Shown here in pieces: positions 25,193-36,544 of a stretch of 64,000 nt of DNA. Positions within the stretch are counted from its first letter, which is position 1. Every line of letters starts with the position of its first letter. The stretch lies in assembly GCA_030544235.1 (NCBI GenBank), contig CM060464.1:34305602-34369601 (forward strand), in the 5' to 3' direction. The notes beneath the pieces are model-generated. The model did no database searches. It had not been told where the DNA came from and saw only the letters and a list, made by a program, of their open reading frames with translations. Source of the stretch: Lepturacanthus savala. Its lineage: Eukaryota > Chordata > Actinopteri > Scombriformes > Trichiuridae. The translations under genes were made by a program, and so were the position numbers.

Positions 25193-26100
25193 TATGTTCA
25201 AATACACACACACACACACACACACACACCAATAAACTCCATTGACTTAGATTACTGTGTGATATTATTGACTACAAATAAATACCAGAGATACACTGTT
25301 TACATCTTTACTGCAATACTTTACTACATTAACTCACAAGACTAGCTAGATGTGTTTATTAAAACTCAACTAAAAGTAAAGTCACTATATAAATAATAAT
25401 AATAATAATACATTTTATTTATTGGGCGCCTTTCGTAGCCTCAAGGTCGCCTTACATAAAGTATATTAAGAACAGTAGTATTGTTTAGGCAATACTAGAA
25501 ACAGAATAATAAACTGATTAATATCTGACTGAAAATGACTGATGTCAATAACAATATTCTGATATATTATACAGTACATAATACTGATGTACTTTTTAAC
25601 TGCAAAACTTTAACTCCATTAAGATCACACGACAGTGATTAATAAACGCTCATTCTATCAAAAGCAGATTTTCACACACACACCCTCCAAATACAGTAAC
25701 AGTAGTTATGTCTTACACAAAGGGCTAAGAAGCTAGCGGCCTAACGGCACTAATGCTAACAATAACCAAAATACACGAACAAAAACAACAATCCTGTCAA
25801 AAATATAAATTTTCCTCACCAAGAAACACCCACCCAGTCATAGTACGAAACACACACACGCGGCTAACAACAGCATTAATGCTAACATCACACATCATCA
25901 TCACACGACCAAAAAAGCAAATCCTGACAAAAACGTAACTTTTCGTCTCGGACACAGACTGCCACGCGGACATAAAACCATTTAAATACTAAAACTAACA
26001 GCAGTTATGTCAGAAGCACTCTGGCGAAGTAGCTAACAGGCTAATGCTAACGGGATGACGAGGCAAAGAAAACAGTCATTTACTCAGAAGAAGTCTATCT
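25193..26100 (-). other. Presumed intron and flank, left arm
   Basis: Starts with an (AC)n tract at about 25,205-25,230 and contains an (AAT)n tract near 25,395. It includes a short conserved GGGCGCCTTTCGTAGCCTCAAGG-like stretch (25,423-25,445) and several GCTAACA and TTAATGCTAAC motifs. Mirrored at 38,210-39,113. No protein-coding signal. Confidence 0.55.
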
Positions 26101-26103
26101 TAC

Positions 26104-26240
26104 CTGTTGAAGCCGGTCACAGGCGTCCGAGATCCAAGGAAACGATTAAATAATCCACAAAAACGCAATTTTCCTCGAAATCTGTCTAATAGTTCAATAA
26201 ACAGCAGAGCAGCAGCAAAGTCCTTTGTTCTCTGAGTGGT
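26104..26240 (-). other. Candidate non-coding first exon, left arm
   Basis: On the minus strand the sequence ends in CGGCTTCAACAG followed by GTAAGATAGAC, a strong splice donor (exon end 26,104). The same exon-donor pair occurs on the plus strand at 38,209/38,210. Upstream lie the (TG)n tract and palindromic AACTAGTTC sites. It looks like a 5' untranslated exon whose downstream exons are not in view. Confidence 0.45.
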
Positions 26241-26249
26241 AGTGTTGTG

Positions 26250-26400
26250 TCGGTCGTGAACGAACGAATCAAAAGAACTAGTTCTTTTTGTGAACGGGGT
26301 GAACTAGTTCACTTCCTCGAAAAGACCCGTTCTTTTCGTTAGCGGCGTCCTTAATTGGCTGACCAGTCTGGTCACCAATCATATTTCCTCCCTGGGCGGG

Positions 26401-26488
<88 letters not shown>

Positions 26489-28150
26489 GTGCTCCGCCGA
26501 GCTGTTCACTTTGGGAATTGTAGTTCACTTTGAAGAATTAGTTCATTTCAGATCGTGGGGGAGGGGTTGGGGCGTGTATCTATGTGTGTATGTGTGTGCT
26601 GGTGTGTTTCCTATTCGACAATAAAATGCAACAAAATGATTTCTGATTTATTGGTTATTTTTAATAAGGATAATAATGATAACAATAGTTATTATTATTA
26701 TTAATAATAATGTTAACAGTATTATTGTTGTTCTTGTTTTTAACCAACCTTTACTGTAAAATGTCTGAGTTTTAAAAAGCTATATATTTAAAAAAAAAAA
26801 AAAAAAACAGTACAAGAGCGAACCGTACACTGAACGGCTTCCCCTTAAAGTCAGTGGATTCGTTCAGAACTATTTCACGCGAAGCCGTTCACTAAATGGC
26901 TCAGACCTACGGGCAAGTGGTTCAGTGAACGGTTCGCACCCACTAGCAGGGAAGCGGTTCACTGAACGGTTCGCACCCACTAACAGGGAAGCGGATCAGT
27001 GAATGGTTCGCACCCACTTAGAGGAAAGTAGGTCAGTGAACAGCTCACACCCACTTAGAGGAAAGTAGTTCAGTGAACGGTTTGCACCCACTTAGAGGAA
27101 AGTAGTTCAGTGAACAGCTCACACCCACTTAGAGGAAAGTAGTTCAGTGAACGGTTTGCACCCACTTAGAGGAAAGTAGTTCAGTGAACAGCTCACACCC
27201 ACTTAGAGGAAAGTAGTTCAGTGAACGGTTTGCACCCACTTAGAGGAAAGTAGTTCAGTGAACCTCACTGAACTACTTTCCTCTAAGTGTGTGCGAGCCG
27301 TTCACTGATCCATTATTATTTTTTATTTTTTTCAATACACACCATCTTAATATTATGTTAATAGTTAATTTCACACTTGTTCGTTTATTTTTGATTGTAC
27401 ATTTAAGGACACATACACCAACAGTACAAGAGCGAACCGTACACTGAACGGCTTCCTCTTAAAGTCAGTGGATTCGTTCAGAACTACTACGGTTCGCACC
27501 CACTTAGAGGAAAGTAGTTCAGTGAACTTGACTGAACTACTTTCCTCTAAGTGGGTGCGAGCCATTCATTGATCCATTATTATTTTTTATTTTTTTCAAT
27601 ACACAGCATCTTAATATTATGTTGATAGTTAATTTCATACTTGTTTGTTTATTTTTGATTGTACATTTAAGGACACATACACCAACAGTACAAGAGCGAA
27701 CCGTACACTTTATTTTTTTCAATACACAGCATCTTAATATTATGTTAATAGTTAATTTCATACTTGTTTGTTTATTTTTGATTGTGCATTTAATTGAGCA
27801 GTTATTTTTGTCAAATAAAATAAGCTGGTGGTTCCATGTCTGACATCAGAAATCATTTTGTTGCATTTTATTTGTTGAATAGGAAAGCAGAAAGCGCAGA
27901 GTGAACGAAATGAATGAAATGAATGTTTTTTTTTACTGAATGATCTGAACTGAACTAGTTCTTCAAAGTGAACGACAATTCCCATAACTACTGTGGAGTG
28001 GAGCTGAGAGTCAAAGGGAGAGAACAAGATGGCCGCTGTCTATGCTGGATGATGACGTCAGTCCTTCCAGAAGATTCCAAAACCGATAAATTTGATAATT
28101 CAACGATTTAGAGATTAAAAAGTAATTATTTTATTCATCATTATTTTACC
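26250..28150 (-). repeat. GTTCAC-rich foldback repeat, copy 2 (most complete)
   Basis: Reverse complement of copies 1 and 3. Includes a (TG)n tract at about 26,403-26,480, an (ATT)n tract and the 37-bp minisatellite at about 26,930-27,260. An internal duplicate block follows at 27,300-27,760. Perfect 8-12 bp palindromes such as GAACTAGTTC are frequent. The outermost part at 26,250-26,400, rich in AACTAGTTC and CGTTCTTTTCG, is absent from copy 1. Confidence 0.75.
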
Positions 28151-28153
28151 CCT

Positions 28154-28324
28154 GAAAGTCCTGAGTAGTTTAAATGTGTATTCATAGTTTTTACTCCTTT
28201 TTTTCTTGATGTGATCCTGATATATTCTATATGTATTTGAAAGTCCTGAGTAGTTTAAATGTGTATTCATAGTTTTTACTCCTTTTTTTCTTGATGTGAT
28301 CCTGATATATTCTATATGTCTTTG
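28154..28324 (-). repeat. Two-copy 85-bp tandem duplication
   Basis: GAAAGTCCTGAGTAGTTTAA recurs at 28,154 and 28,239 with near-identical sequence between. The mirrored site at 36,455-36,545 has a single copy, so the duplication arose after the arms formed. Confidence 0.9.
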
Positions 28325-28400
28325 TTTTAATGTTTTTTTTTTTTTTTTTATTTTCTTGAGTCTCCTGACCAATAAACTGTGATTTATTTAGTTTTAACTT

Positions 28401-29180
28401 TAAATATATCATACAGATCCACACTACTGCCAGTAGCAGGAGTCCTGAACTTGTCCACAGCATTTTCTCTCTATATCCGTGGGCATCTCCTGGCAGTTTG
28501 TGCAGCCACACCATGGGGGTCGCCCTGCAGCTGGGGGGTCTGATGGAGGGGCACTGGATGTAAGTTGGAGCACGTCGAACATTAGACTGAAGTCACGGTC
28601 AGACGGAGCTCCAGCAGTTCATGTGATTGTTCTCAGTTCAAGTGAGTGAATCCTGGCCTGTAAATAAAATAACAAACTCTAAAGAACAGCCATATTGTGC
28701 TTGTATTTTATGTATACAGACCATTATAGGTGAGTTAACAAGTCACTGAAAACTCGATTAAGATAAAAACAGTACTTTGTCAGAGGCAAGATACGTTTAA
28801 AAAGTAATACTATTTGATTTGTAATGCATTTTCATTGAAAACAATCTCAAAGCGCTACATTAAAGCATAAGCTATACATGAAAACAATAAAAACTAACAA
28901 AATAAAATCAGTTATAATGGGCTATTTAAAATGGATAACAGAGAAGTAATGTGATAAATACCTGCTCATCAGCAATCCTTCGGGCTTGAAGATCTTGTAC
29001 TCTTTTTATGTCTTCGTCTACAAGACCACTTGTCTGGTCTCCGCGTGCCCTTCCTCTTTCTCTTCTTCCTCTTCGGGCCCTTGGTGCTCCTCTTATATGT
29101 CGCTGGGGCTGTTCTCTGGATGTAGATGGCTCCGGAGTATAATCAGAATCAGAACCAACAAGGCTCTCGTCATGGAAGCT
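28401..29180 (-). pseudogene. P2X7-like-domain gene, left-arm broken copy
   Basis: Inverted copy of the gene at 35,239-36,381. The middle exon (29,180-28,962, 219 nt) is still open. The last exon (28,657 to about 28,401) has base losses and changes near its start and at the C-L-T-R-D stretch that shift the frame. Exon 1 with the start codon is absent because the inverted-repeat arm ends at about 29,480, inside intron 1. Downstream lies the foldback repeat, as in the right arm. Confidence 0.7.
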
Positions 29181-29489
29181 CTAAATCAATGAACAATTTA
29201 TATAACACAGCTAAAAGTCAAACAAAACACACTTGTGATTCAGCTACATATTATAAACTTGATAAATTAGGATAACTTTAGCTATGATGTAAAGTTCTGC
29301 ACACTACTGTAAAGATATTTGGTCATAAACATCACAATGTAACATTAGCAGCGAGGTAGTGTATGAATTGGGGCTGTTCAGAAAAAAAAAAACATAATGG
29401 TGATATACAACAAGGTGAACAGCTAACAGAGATTTGCTGTTTTTACTGGCATGAAATTTCTTACACCTATAAAATAAATAAATAAAAAC

Positions 29490-29880
29490 AATTGTGAATT
29501 GTCTAGTTTTTCTTTAACCTTACTTCTCATCATTACAAACAGTGATTTCAACAACAACATCATTACATACTCACAATATATTTTAACTTTTAACGTTAGT
29601 ATAGGCATTTCAGGCACTAGAGTGCGTTTGACCACTGTTGTTGATACAGTTGTTCTTCCTTGCACCCATTGGTGTATGTGAAGCCTAATATTTGAGATTG
29701 AACGAGGCCTTCCCATGGCTTCTTGATGAAATTATTTAAATTTGTGTGGCCTTCTGTCGCCTTTGTGCTATTCCTGTAGTAACTCCTGTGGTGACCTTCA
29801 TGCCAAAAGAATTTCACTTTGTTACTATAGATGTCTGGATTCTGGATGTCTGGAAAACAATGTCGGACTTTCCCAGGTGA
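29490..29880 (-). repeat. Satellite-edge flank module, copy 2
   Basis: Reverse complement of 2,220-2,590, ending where the shared GACAATTCAC meets the palindrome arm. Adjoins satellite sequence at 29,880. Confidence 0.8.
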
Positions 29881-30560
29881 ATTTCTAATCCAAAACTATA
29901 CCATTGTACATAAAATAAAAGGTAAATACGATTTTCTGTAAAAATATTTCACTGATTCAGGCATACATCGCTTTTCAACTTATTGTTCTCTTCCGACCGA
30001 GAGAATGCTTATGGAGCGATAAAAACTTTAAAACCACATGAAAACAATAGCTTTCCCAGGTGAATTTCTAATCCAAAAGTATACCATTTCACATAAAGTA
30101 TGAGGTAAACAAGATTTTCTGTAAAAATATTGTACTGATTTAGGCCTACATGGCTTTTTATCTTTTTGTGCTCTTCAGACCGAGAGAAAGCTTCTGGAGC
30201 CATAGAAAGTTTAAAACATGAACCACATGAAAACAATAGCTTTCCCAGGTGAATTCCTAATCCAAAACTATACCATTGTACACAAAATAAAAGGTAAACA
30301 AGATTTTCTGTAAAAATATTTCATTGATTTAGGCCTACAAGGCTTTTCATCTGATTGTGCTCTTCCGACCGAGAGAATGCTTATGGAGCAATAAAAGCTT
30401 TAAAACATGAACCACATGAAAACAATAGCTTTTCCATACCATTGTACATAAAGTAAAAGGTAAACAAGATTTTCTCTAAAAATATTTAACTGATTTAGGC
30501 CTACAAGGCTTTTCATCTCATTGTTCTCTTCCAAACGAGAGAAAGCTTATGGAGCACTGT
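29881..30560 (-). repeat. Diverged 189-bp satellite fragment, minus orientation
   Basis: About 3.7 diverged monomers. Landmarks such as ACCACATGAAAACAATAGC and GACCGAGAGAA recur on the plus strand as reverse complements. Internal deletions and substitutions make it unlike the homogeneous arrays. Confidence 0.88.
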
Positions 30561-31300
30561 ACATTGCAGCTACACCACAAGTATAACTATAAGAAACGAC
30601 TGGATATTTTTTTTAACTTTTTTTTTTTTACGTTGATGCCCTTCAACTAAAAGAGTTTACAAAGAATGTGGTATAAACCATTCCATAGACATCTGGCATG
30701 GGTCGAAGAGCTTGAGCAAAAAACTTATATTGGTATGTTCTGGACTCTCCTTACAAATGGTACATTAGCTACATTATAATGTATATTATTTAGGATGTTT
30801 GAATACAGTAAATTCATTCTAAAAATAGAATGTTAATAATGTTAGAATTAATTTATTGATATATTGTCAGCCATTAATGCAATATGTAATCTCCAGCAGC
30901 TGGGCCGTTACCATGGTGACTAACTTCTCTGCTACATTTGAATTCATGACTATCCGACTAAATCTGGGGAGGCAGAAAGGCTACCTCTGGTCGGACCACA
31001 TGCCAAACAAATGGTCATAAATCGAAAACCGTAAAAGATGGTGACAAAATGATCAGATTTTCTGAGAGCAGGCTTTCCCCGGTCGTACTGATATAATTTT
31101 TAATTCTGTGTAGAATTCACAGCTTGGTTAGTGGTATTTTTTCGATCACGACGACAGTCGTACCTACGTTTTGATATAACAATTATTGATGTGCAGTGAG
31201 TGCAGCAGTTACTACAGCAATTTACAAATTTATTTTTTTGGGCCATTTTCTCTCCCTCTACACTAACAATGACATCACCCACTCTATCTTCCTGAGACTC
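30561..31300. other. Interval with no recognised gene
   Basis: AT-rich, with poly-T near 30,607-30,630. No coding similarity or element ends recognised. Confidence 0.45.
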
Positions 31301-31493
31301 TTAAAGCAAGAGTAACAAGATCGTTGGTTTTAAAAATGTAAGCAATAGAAAGTACAGATTCTTGTGTGAAAATGTAATGAGTAGAAGCCAGAAGTAGGCA
31401 GAAAAAAATTGTAATGGAGTAAAGGATAGATACCTAAAAAGTGTACTTAAGTACAGTAACAAAGTATTTGTACTTCGTTACTTGACACCTCTG
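31301..31493 (+). repeat. Direct repeat copy 1, hAT-like terminal segment
   Basis: Starts TTAAAGCAAGAGTAAC and ends TTACTTGACACCTCTG, the latter resembling the TACTT-rich ends of fish hAT-type elements. Copy 2 is at 34,077-34,268. No opposite terminus is visible. Confidence 0.75.
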
Positions 31494-31512
31494 GTTTAGA
31501 TGTATTCAACAC

Positions 31513-31656
31513 AGTTATGTTGAGTTCATTTAACAGAGTTATGGTGGAATTATTAAATAAAGCCATGTTGTATTTATTACACAAAGTCATATTTGATTTA
31601 GTGAACAAAGTTATGTTAGACTTATTGAAGAAAGTTATATTGAAATCAATGAACTA
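31513..31656 (+). repeat. 24-bp degenerate minisatellite, six copies
   Basis: Units of AGTTATGTTGAGTTCATTTA type recur exactly every 24 bp from 31,513 (next at 31,537), each beginning AG(T/C)(T/C)AT. Followed by a TA tract at about 31,664-31,685. Confidence 0.85.
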
Positions 31657-31689
31657 ATGAGCTACTATATATATATATATATATATTCA

Positions 31690-32350
31690 AATAAATGACA
31701 CAAAATTGAATTCCTTAAACTCACATTTATTTATAACAATCAAGTATGCAATTGTGTAACAATACAAGCCAAATGTGGTGGTCATCACCATCTAGAAAAA
31801 TACATAGCATGTGTAACCAATGTAAACTGTTGCTTTTTTATTAAAGCAACATTCCGTTCCTTCAAAGTGCAAATGCTTCTTAAAGTTACATTTAAAAAAA
31901 AAAATTCACTTTCAAAATTTCAATCAGAAAACATTTGGCTTTCAGATGACCAATACAAACAAAAATGTCAAAGTAACTGCCTGAGGTGATCCTAGGGTTA
32001 CTGTACTTTTCAAAAAAGCAAAATAAATGGACCATTTTGCCAAGTCACAAAAACCCAAAACAGGCTGAAGAGTGTGGAGACTATAGTAGAGGAACGTTTT
32101 AAGTTATCTGTCTCTGGTTTGTCCTTTTGACTTTCAGTATGGCAGCTTTCAGTATGGCAGTACTAATACAAAGAAAATTGTCGACTCTTGAAGTTGCATT
32201 TGGCTGCTTTACGATTACTAAAATCTAGATGGCTAAAACAGCCCCCATACAAAAGTCAAATCAAAATGTTACCATGGTAAATGCCATCATGGCTGACTAT
32301 GCATTTTGCTACCAGTCTATCTTCACTAGATGTAGCTGTTTCAGGGATTT
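31690..32350. other. Interval with no recognised gene
   Basis: AT-rich sequence without recognised coding similarity or element termini. Confidence 0.45.
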
Positions 32351-32357
32351 AAATTTC

Positions 32358-33653
32358 TCATAGTTGTAAATAGCTATGCATGTGGAGTCCACAGTCTTGG
32401 CCGGGCTGTGGATTGCCCCACCTTCGTCTGTGGCTATTTCCCATGTGACCTGGTCGGTCACATGTTATGAAAGAAAAGACGGGACAGATCTTATTTATTG
32501 GCACCCAGTTTTGAGGAAAAAAAGAAGAAGAAACGTATGACACATCTTTTCCCACATGAAATGAATGAGAAGTTGTGAAACCTGACACATTTTCAGTAAA
32601 AGGCCCTATAGAAATTAGAAATAGTAGACTTGTAGTAGATACTGGTAGACTCAAAAGAATCCCTCCAACCCCCACAACTCTTACTGTTTCTTTGGATTTT
32701 TTCAACTTTATGGATTTTGTTGGTTTTAAATTCGAAAGTGAAGCTCCTGTATCCACAAGACATAAGGTCTCTATTTACCTCGATCATGAAATTAGGTTCT
32801 TCATTTGTTGTTGCCAATTTAATTAGTGGAGCTTGGATAACATTTCCTTCTGTTTTAATTTGGTCACTGTCCTGACAGCTCTATGAGTTGTGCGGTGGGG
32901 GATGCTGGTATTCCTCCTGAGTTCTCCCTAATGCTGCCATAGGCAGGGTATATTTGTTTTGTTGTGCTCTATGTGGACAGTCCCCTACCCAGTGATCTGG
33001 CTCACCACAAAAGAAGAAGGATCACATTCTGATTTGATTGATTGTCATGTATTTCTGTCCCTCCTTCCTCTGTTGTTGGTTCCCCTGCCTCTGCAACCTC
33101 TCGGAGCTCCGCCTGTATAGTGAGAAACTTGAACATACATTAGCATTTCTTGCATTTTATAATATATTTGTTCTGTATTATCCCAATGATGCTGAGCTAG
33201 CTCTACTAGTTTATTCATAGGTTTTCCTGAGGACCCAACTGTCATTTGCACTTTCAATTAAATTTTTGGTTGAAGGCTACTCACAAAGTTATATGCTGGA
33301 TCACATTCCGCTGAACAGCTAAAGCTATCACATTGTAGAATGTCTGTGCTTCTTCGTAGGGTTACTGGGAATTTCACATATCTCCAAATGTGAAGGTCAC
33401 CAGACATTGATTCATGCGTCACATCAAAGCCAACTGAATTCCTTTGATGTTCCCCACCTTCCCTTTTGTTGACATCCAAATGTCTTTGTTTTCCTTGTGA
33501 TTGCTTTGATCTCATGACATAGAAGCTATAGACCCACCACCATTCGGGGTTGACTTTCTGTAACAGACTTGGTCTGTGACAGTATAGATCACTGAGAATA
33601 AATTTCCCACCATACAGCAAACTTGTACAAGACTCTGGAATTTTCTTCAACAA
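32358..33653 (-). pseudogene. Endogenous retrovirus gag-protease relic
   Basis: Minus strand, 5' to 3'. The gag C-terminal part is at 33,653-33,045 (broken frames; basic GRGTNNRGRRDRN end). A nucleocapsid zinc knuckle follows at about 33,018-32,977 reading C-GEPD-H-WVGD-C; the expected first Cys is replaced by Phe. The protease begins with the catalytic DTGA motif at about 32,753 and has a glycine-rich VVGVGG flap-like segment. Stops and frame changes split it, and no RT, integrase, env or LTR adjoins it. Its knuckle differs from the provirus at 40-43 kb, so it is a separate family or subfamily. Confidence 0.75.
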
Positions 33654-33659
33654 ACATCA

Positions 33660-34076
33660 CAAAAAAAACCAAAAACTGTAACTAAGCTGATTGCGCAGTA
33701 TGACATTTTTCGGGGTACTTGTATAGATGCTAGATTTCAGTGCTTCTCTGACTTCAAACTTCCGATTTACAAGGACAACTGAATGCACCTTGTTGCAAAA
33801 ACACTGCGACGATCACTTTCTCCTTTATTTAACCTGTTTGTCGACTTACGTAGGGACAGTGTGGGAGAGGGGGACAGATCGGTGTCACTGTAAATGTGTC
33901 CTCTGTGCTATCTGCGCCCATGCAGACATAAAAAAGTTTTTTTATGTTTGTATAATATTTATTTTTGAAGGCGCATTTGTAACCCATAGATAGACCCACG
34001 CTCTGGTTCTTCCGGCCGGCATCCGACACAGTGCAACAGTTTTCACCCGTTTTATAAAAGTTAGCGGTTCACCAAG
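33660..34076. other. Interval with no recognised gene
   Basis: Short frames only. No recognised domain or element end. Confidence 0.4.
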
Positions 34077-34268
34077 TTAAAGCAAGAGTAACGAGACCGT
34101 TGGTTTTAAAAATGTAAGCAATAGAAAGTACAGACACTTGTGTGAAAATGTAATGACTAGAAGTCAGAAGTAGGCAGAAAAAATAGTAATGGAGTAAAGT
34201 ATAGATACCTAAAAAGTGTGCTTAAGTACAGTAACAAAGTATTTGTACTTTATTACTTGACACCTCTG
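34077..34268 (+). repeat. Direct repeat copy 2, hAT-like terminal segment
   Basis: About 90% similar by eye to 31,301-31,493, same orientation, also ending CACCTCTG. The two copies bracket the ERV gag-protease relic. Confidence 0.75.
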
Positions 34269-35050
34269 ATGATACCCCAGTTTTTAAGCTGGAAGTGCTC
34301 AGTTCTGATGTTATGTTGTGTGTAGCTCCGAGTTCCGACGTCCAATAAAGCATCATCTCGACCCATGTGTGGTCCTAGAGGAGCAGGTTCTTTTGCCTGT
34401 GCCTGCCGCGTGAACCTGATTCAAATGGCTGAATGATTAACTCAAAGAGTAAGTGATGATTTATCTATTGAGCCAAAGAAGGAAACAAAAAATCAGCATT
34501 TTTTTTCTTTTAAGAACCAAAAGGTATAAATATCCAACGCCTGTTGCCTTTCCAAATAGACCCCCTATGGAAATGTTACCATCATCACCGCCATGTACTG
34601 CTAGTGTCTCTCTGTTTCTGGCAGTTTTGCAGGCCTGAATAGCTACCTCTTGAGTGCTACCTCAGTTTGGATGTTGAATTCCAAAAAAGTTTGAGAAAGA
34701 ACATGCTCCTCGAGTTGCTTTGTCTTTGATAGTAATGGGATTATGATGATGCTGTGTCTTAGGCCACGTGTATAATCCGTTTCAAATTAAGCTTCCAATC
34801 TATATATTGGCACCGACTAATTTATTTTATGTATTTTTTTTATGTTACTTTATACTTTAAGTAGATTTATGAGCACATACTTTTTCAGTTTACTTGAGTA
34901 AAGACATCAAGTTGATACGTAAACTTTTACCAGAGTGTTTTTAAACTGCAGTATCTATACTTTTACTTAAGTAACAAATGTGTGTACTTTTGACACCACT
35001 GATATAAACCCAGTTTTGTGCAACCGGTTCCCAAAACTCAGTTAAAGGAA
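34269..35050. other. Non-coding interval ending in a hAT-like terminus
   Basis: No coding similarity. At about 34,850-35,001 there is TACTTAAGTA-rich sequence ending TTTGACACCACTG, another right-end-like hAT fragment without its partner. Confidence 0.5.
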
Positions 35051-35073
35051 GGGTAGGGTTAGGGTTAGGGTTA
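35051..35073 (+). repeat. Short interstitial telomere-like tract
   Basis: Contains GGGTAGGGTTAGGGTTAGGG, three to four TTAGGG units, in the spacer between the palindrome arms and about 165 bp upstream of the P2X7-like start codon. Confidence 0.8.
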
Positions 35074-35238
35074 AACTTGCTTCAAGCAGGCAGCATTTTA
35101 AAAAAAACACCTCACAAGACCAACCCCCTGTCTCCAGACTCCCCCGTGAAGCCACGTCCCCAGAGAACAGGAGCGTGCACCACTTGTTCTCGAAGGTTAG
35201 CGAATGCAACGCTACTACATTCCGCTACGTTTTTTCGT

Positions 35239-36381
35239 ATGGCTCATTCACAGGTAAAAAAATTCCTCACAACATCATAATTAACCTAAAAGACGAACAT
35301 TATGGCTATTTAAAGTTATATTTATTAATATATTAGATTAGAGGTTTGACTTTTCAGTTTTTATTTTTATAGGTGTAAGCCAGTAAAAACAGCAAATCTC
35401 TGTTAACTGTTCGCCTTGTTGCTTTGAACGCATTGAGCAGTGTATATCACCATTATGTTTTTTTTGACTAAATATCTTTACAGTAGTGTGCAGAACTTTA
35501 CATCATAGCTAAAGTTATCCTAATTTATCAAGTTTATAATATGTAGCTGAATCACAAGTGTGTTTTGTTTGACTTTTAGCTGTGTTAAATAAATTGTTCA
35601 TTTATTTAGAGCTTCCATGATGAGAGCCTTGTTGGTTCTGATTCTGATTATACTCTGGAGCCATCTACATCCAGAGAACAACCCCAGCGACATGTAAGAG
35701 GAGCACCAAGGGCCCGAAGAGGAAGAAGAGGAAGAGGAAGGGCACGCGGAGACCGGACAAGTGGTCTTGTAGACGAAGACATAAAAAGAGTACAAGATCT
35801 TCAAGCCCGAAGGATTGCTGACGAGCAGGTATTTATCACATTACTTCTCTGTTATCCATTTTAAATAGCCCATTATAACTGATTTTATTTTGTTAGTTTT
35901 TATTGTTTTCATGTATAACTTATGCTTTTATGTAGCGCTTTGAGATTGTTTTCAATGAAAATGCATTACAAATCAAATGATATTGCTTTTTAAATGTATC
36001 TTGCCTCTGACAAAGTACTGTTTTTATCTTAATCGAGTTTTCAGTGACTTGTTAACTTACCTATAATGGACTGTATACATAAAATACAAGGACAACATGG
36101 CTGTTCTTTAGAGTTTGTTATTTTATTTACAGGCCAGGATTCACTCACTGAGCTTAGCACAATCACATGAACTGCTGGAGCTCTGTCTGACCCGTGACTT
36201 CAGTCTAATGCTCGACGTGCTCCAACTTACATCCAGTGCCCCTCCATCAGACCCCCCAGCTGCAGGGCGACCCCCATGGTGTGTCTACACAAACTGCCAG
36301 GAGATGCCCACGGATATAGAGAGAAAATGCTGTGGACAAGTTCAGGACTCCTGCTACTGGCAGTTGTGTGGATCTGTATGA
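35239..36381 (+). CDS. P2X7-like C-terminal-domain protein, 3 exons, intact
   Basis: Predicted exons: 35,239-35,253 (MAHSQ, donor GTAAAA), 35,610-35,828 (219 nt) and 36,133-36,381, all in phase 0 with AG acceptors, giving 160 residues and TGA. Residues 6-78 are hydrophilic with an Arg/Gly-rich patch (ARRGRRGRGRARGDR). The last exon has ARIHSLSLAQSHELLELCL and then the Cys cluster PPWCVYTNCQEMPTDIERKC followed by CG, resembling the cysteine-rich intracellular domain of P2X7. No channel transmembrane segments are present, so it is not a receptor. Such domains occur in multicopy fish genes of unclear role. AATAAA lies at 36,402. Exon structure is inferred without transcripts; exon 1 is the weakest part. 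The inverted copy at 28,401-29,180 is broken. Confidence 0.6.
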
Positions 36382-36544
36382 TATATTTAAAGTTAAAACT
36401 AAATAAATCACAGTTTATTGGTCAGGAGACTCAAGAAAATAAAAAAAAAAACATTAAAACAAAGACATATAGAATATATCAGGATCACATCAAGAAAAAA
36501 AGAGTAAAAACTATGAATACACATTTAAACTACTCAGGACTTTC

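Larger units (their letters stand above)
23956..29480 (+). repeat. Inner palindrome, left arm
   Basis: Matches 35,360-40,264 inverted, in the same order: L1 3' part, EnSpm right end, (AC)n, candidate intron and exon, foldback repeat, P2X7-like gene. Divergence is mostly in simple repeats and minisatellite copy number. One breakpoint shares the 12-bp GGATTAGATCCC with the partner arm. Confidence 0.88.

Noticed and set aside
31301..34268. Direct repeats as LTRs of the gag-protease relic
   Set aside because: They lack TG...CA termini and no primer-binding site follows; the ends look hAT-like instead.
35239..36381. A P2X receptor channel gene
   Set aside because: Only the Cys-rich intracellular-type domain is present; no extracellular ligand-binding domain or transmembrane helices.
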